8,006 nucleotides of DNA from NCBI GenBank assembly GCA_016201185.1, contig JACQDG010000125.1, positions 1 to 8,006 of the forward strand, given 5' to 3'. The notes under the pieces are model-generated. The model was not told the origin of the DNA and made no database searches. It saw nothing but the letters and a program-made list of their open reading frames with translations. A program made the position numbers and the translations under genes. This DNA is from Acidobacteriota bacterium. GTDB lineage: Bacteria > Acidobacteriota > Terriglobia > Bryobacterales > JACQDG01. Shown here one piece after another: positions 5,809 through 8,006 of the stretch (its first letter is position 1; each line of letters begins with the position of its first letter).

Positions 5809-5839
5809 CACTTACAGGCAAGAGATGTAAGTGAAGGGG
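5809..5839 (+). promoter_or_regulatory. Hairpin abutting the SD of the NusG-like gene
   Basis: CACTTACA (5809-5816) and TGTAAGTG (5826-5833) are a perfect 8-bp inverted repeat with a 9-base loop. The SD candidate AAGGGG (5834-5839) begins at the next base, 7 bases before TTG 5847. A CATAAT box at 5794-5799 would, if used as a -10, place this hairpin at the very 5' end of a transcript. It could be an operator or a translation-control stem. Confidence 0.4.
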
Positions 5840-5846
5840 CGGAGCT

Positions 5847-6464
5847 TTGCCTGAATTGCAAGCCGATCTGCGCCGAGAAAACACGCCGCTGTGGGTTCCC
5901 GATACTGTGGTGGAGACTCTGCCGCTCTGGTACGCGGTTTATACCCGCTCCAATTTCGAAAAAAGAGTCGCCGCGGATCTCGTTGCCAAGCGCATCGAAA
6001 ACTACCTTCCCCTGGTCGAGGAACTGCATCACTGGAAGGACCGCAAGAAGGTTGTTGAAGTACCGGTTTTCCCCGGGTACGTCTTTGCCCGCTTCGTCGA
6101 CAGCCAGAGAAACAGGCTGAGCGTTCTGCGCTCCATCGGAACGGTTCGAATCCTGGGACAGGAAGAAAGAATCGAGCCCGTGCCGGACGTTGAGATCGAT
6201 TCCATCCGGCGGTTGCTCAAATCCAACTTGCCCTGTTTTGCACACCCGTTCCTTCGGCAGGGTGCCTGGGTGAAGGTGAAGCGGGGACCTTTGAAAGATC
6301 TGGAAGGGTTACTGGTAAGGGTCAAGAGCAAGACTCGGCTGGTCCTCTCGATTACGCTGTTATCGCAGTCAGTGGCCACCGAGATCGATATCCTGGACGT
6401 GGAGGTCCTGCGCCGCGCGGACCGCCCGCACGGCCCAGGCCGTAAGGTTCACGAGGAGCCGTGA
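5847..6464 (+). CDS. UpxY/RfaH-type NusG-like transcription antiterminator
   Basis: This 205-residue protein is a specialised NusG paralogue of the kind found at the head of capsule and exopolysaccharide operons (UpxY, RfaH, LoaP). The NGN domain spans about 27-125, opening with WYAVYTRSNFEKRVAADL (28-45) and carrying the hallmark FPGYVFAR (75-82). After a linker, a KOW domain follows at about 139-188 (GAWVKVKRGPLKDLEGLLV onward). Family members bind RNA polymerase and suppress pausing or termination in their own operon. The start is TTG 5847 with SD AAGGGG (5834-5839, spacing 7); GTG codons around 5907 are alternatives that would trim about 20 residues not needed for the fold. The last residues are basic and Pro-rich. 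It stops 35 bases before the preferred start of the export gene, consistent with one operon. A perfect hairpin right before the SD hints at control of its own expression. Confidence 0.88.
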   Translation: MPELQADLRRENTPLWVPDTVVETLPLWYAVYTRSNFEKRVAADLVAKRIENYLPLVEELHHWKDRKKVVEVPVFPGYVFARFVDSQRNRLSVLRSIGTVRILGQEERIEPVPDVEIDSIRRLLKSNLPCFAHPFLRQGAWVKVKRGPLKDLEGLLVRVKSKTRLVLSITLLSQSVATEIDILDVEVLRRADRPHGPGRKVHEEP

Positions 6465-6499
6465 GAGCGGCTCCGGGATGCATGCAGCGAGGAGGCAGC

Positions 6500-7570
6500 G
6501 TGAAAGCAAGATGGATGTTGTGGTTTCTGCCCGCCCTTCTAATGTACGGGCAGTTAGGCCAATCTCAGTCCCGGACGGAAGGCCGGAGATCGGTCATCAC
6601 TACCCAGACAGAAACCGACCGCCCGGAATCGATCGTGCCTGATAAACCGAGGGACCTCTCGGACAAGCCTGCCGTATCGTCTTTCCCCTTTGAGACGGAA
6701 ACGGGGGTTCTCGCCTTCTCCAACTACCGGCTGGGTTCGGAGGATTTGATCTACGTGCAGGTGATGGACTCGCCCGAATTCAGCCGCCAGGCCCGCGTCA
6801 CCGCAGAAGGGCTGATCAAGCTGCCCCTGGTCAAGAAGCCGATCGTGGCCTCCGGCAAGACCACGGCGGAATTGGAGCAGGAGATCGCCCGCCTGCTCGT
6901 GGACGAGGGCCTCTTGCGGGAGCCCTTGGTGTCAGTGACCTTGCGTGAACCCAACAGCAAGCCAGTGAGCGTGGTGGGGGCGGTTCGGAATCCTTTGGTG
7001 TTTCAGGCGCTCCGGCCATTGCTGCTCACTGAGGCCATTGCTAAAGCGGGGGGGATTTCCGAAATCGCTGGCCCGGAGGCCATGGTGCTGGTTCCGGAAA
7101 GGGATGGCAAGCCTTCCAGCGTGGTCAAAGTATCCCTCAAGAATCTGCTGGAGTCACCTGACCCCAAAGACAACCTGCTGCTCCGGGGCGGAGAAGAAGT
7201 TCGGGTGCCCAACGCTGGCCGCATTTACATCCTGGGCGGGGTCAACAGGCCGGGCGCTGTGCTGGTCAATGTGGAAGAACAGGTAACCTTGCTGAGGGCT
7301 CTGGCGCTAGCCGGCGGAACCACCCCGACGGCTTCGCCGAAGGCTTTTCTCCTGCGGCCCAGCGCCAACGGCCCCGAAAAAAAGCAGATCGCCATCAATT
7401 TGAAGAAACTCATGAAGCGGCAGGAGCCGGATCTGCCATTGCAGACTAATGACGTCATCTTCATTCCCGACTCCAGATCGCCACCCTGGAAATCGAAAAC
7501 CAGTCCCAGATGTTCGCCATCGGAGACGCCGGCATGCAGTTCGACAACCGGAACTTCGATTACGTCGTGA
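6500..7570 (+). CDS. SLBB-domain polysaccharide export protein, C-terminus replaced by out-of-frame sequence
   Basis: This is a Wza/polysaccharide-export family protein, which forms the periplasmic and outer-membrane conduit for exopolysaccharide. From GTG 6500 it has 356 residues: a signal peptide (MKARWMLWFLPALLMYG, cut near 20-24), a disordered segment to about 72, a Poly_export domain at about 75-150 (YRLGSEDLIYVQV), an SLBB repeat at about 156-198 (VSVVGAVRNP) and a second at about 241-286 (IYILGGVNRPG). The motif TNDVIFIPDS (316-325) normally comes close to the C-terminus. After it the frame runs through Ser/Pro-rich sequence that is only the shadow of the next gene, so the natural end is lost. 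No lipobox Cys is present, unlike E. coli Wza. GTG 6500 is preferred for AGGAGG (6490-6495) and the clean signal peptide; GTG 6461 overlaps the previous stop but puts 13 odd residues before the signal. Confidence 0.85.
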   Translation: MKARWMLWFLPALLMYGQLGQSQSRTEGRRSVITTQTETDRPESIVPDKPRDLSDKPAVSSFPFETETGVLAFSNYRLGSEDLIYVQVMDSPEFSRQARVTAEGLIKLPLVKKPIVASGKTTAELEQEIARLLVDEGLLREPLVSVTLREPNSKPVSVVGAVRNPLVFQALRPLLLTEAIAKAGGISEIAGPEAMVLVPERDGKPSSVVKVSLKNLLESPDPKDNLLLRGGEEVRVPNAGRIYILGGVNRPGAVLVNVEEQVTLLRALALAGGTTPTASPKAFLLRPSANGPEKKQIAINLKKLMKRQEPDLPLQTNDVIFIPDSRSPPWKSKTSPRCSPSETPACSSTTGTSITS

Positions 7571-8006
7571 CCACGCAGTTGGCGGTGATGGACTCGCCGG
7601 CGATTGCCGAGCAGGTGATCCGCGAATTGCGATTGGACCGGAACCCGAGTTTCAATACGGCGCTGAAAAAGAAGGGGCCGCGGGCAGCCGGTCTGGCCTC
7701 GCAGTTCGAGGTGGGAAGAACCGATTTGGCGCCGGAGCTGCCGGGCCTGACCGTGCGCCGGCGTCCTGATACCTATTTGTTAGAGGTGATTTATCGCAGC
7801 ACCGATCCTTTACTGGCAACCGCCATTGCCAACAGCGCGTCGCAGGCGTTCGTCCAACAGGGCTTCATGACCCGCTATCAGAACGCCGCCGAGCTCTCCA
7901 AGTGGCTGAACAAGCAGTTGGAAGAGCTCAAGGCCAAGCTGGAGCGTTCGCAAAAAGCGATGCGGGACTACGAAAAAGAGAACAACGTCATCAACCCCGA
8001 GGACCG
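7474..8006 (+). CDS. Wzz/GumC-type chain-length protein, 5'-truncated and running off the window
   Basis: This frame encodes the periplasmic body of a polysaccharide co-polymerase (Wzz/GumC family), which sets chain length and couples polymer to export. Recognisable parts are ATLEIENQ near 7480, MDSPAIAEQVIRELRL (7588 on), YLLEVIYRSTDPLLATAIAN at about 7770-7830, and a coiled-coil region LSKWLNKQLEELKAKLERSQ (7897 on). The normal N-terminus (a cytoplasmic segment and the first membrane helix, some 60-80 residues) is absent: immediately upstream the frame meets stops at 7447-7452 and the DNA belongs to the SLBB gene. ATG 7510 has no SD; ATG 7534 has GGAG (7522-7525, spacing 8) but would give a protein without its membrane anchor. 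So this is a broken gene or an assembly chimera. The 3' end, which may hold a second membrane helix or a tyrosine kinase domain, is outside the window. Confidence 0.75.

Noticed and set aside
5727..5846. An ops/JUMPstart-type element for the NusG-like protein
   Set aside because: No GGCGGTAGC-like sequence occurs before or just inside the operon.
6461..6499. GTG 6461 as start of the SLBB export gene (GTGA overlap with the previous stop)
   Set aside because: The overlap is attractive, but the extra residues spoil an otherwise clean signal peptide, and GTG 6500 has AGGAGG upstream.
1..8006. tRNA, rRNA, CRISPR arrays, insertion sequences or phage genes
   Set aside because: No transposase, integrase, regular spaced repeats or RNA gene signatures were seen on either strand.

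Overview
The window is GC-rich, densely coded bacterial DNA with strong Shine-Dalgarno (SD) sites. Tat-exported versions of normally cytoplasmic enzyme families, plus a PilZ / NusG-like / SLBB export / chain-length exopolysaccharide block, suggest a soil-type bacterium. Acidobacteriota (a Solibacter/Bryobacter-like lineage) is my best guess. This is inferred from gene style, not from a marker gene.

Layout. 1-228 is the 3' end of an unrecognised gene, closing with a perfect 10-bp stem-loop inside its last codons. 399-674 encodes a DUF3303 protein. Convergent to it are two minus-strand genes: a DUF1801/YdhG-like protein (699-1106) and a PhnB-like VOC/glyoxalase-fold protein (1220-1633). 1634-2058 is a 425-base divergent intergenic region. 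From 2059 to 4976 runs a three-gene plus-strand cluster: a Tat-signal D-2-hydroxyacid dehydrogenase, a Tat-signal IolE-like TIM-barrel protein, and a bicupin. It looks like a small sugar or hydroxyacid conversion module with two of its enzymes sent out of the cytoplasm. 4977-5321 is non-coding and rich in inverted repeats, with a reasonable sigma70-like promoter. From 5322 on comes the head of an exopolysaccharide locus: PilZ protein, UpxY/RfaH-type NusG paralogue, SLBB polysaccharide export protein, and the body of a Wzz/GumC-type chain-length protein that runs off the window.

How the parts fit. The last block reads as a regulated capsule/EPS operon. PilZ would sense c-di-GMP, the NusG-like protein would help RNA polymerase through the long operon, the SLBB protein would form the outer-membrane/periplasmic export channel, and the Wzz/GumC protein would set chain length.

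The most anomalous point is the join between the last two genes near 7475-7483. The export protein switches without a gap into the interior of the chain-length protein in another frame, and the N-terminal membrane segment of the latter is missing. This looks like an out-of-frame deletion or an assembly chimera. Other points worth a second look are an SD-driven six-codon mini-ORF ending in a GTGA overlap with the cupin start, a perfect hairpin directly before the SD of the NusG-like gene, and several unexplained inverted repeats.
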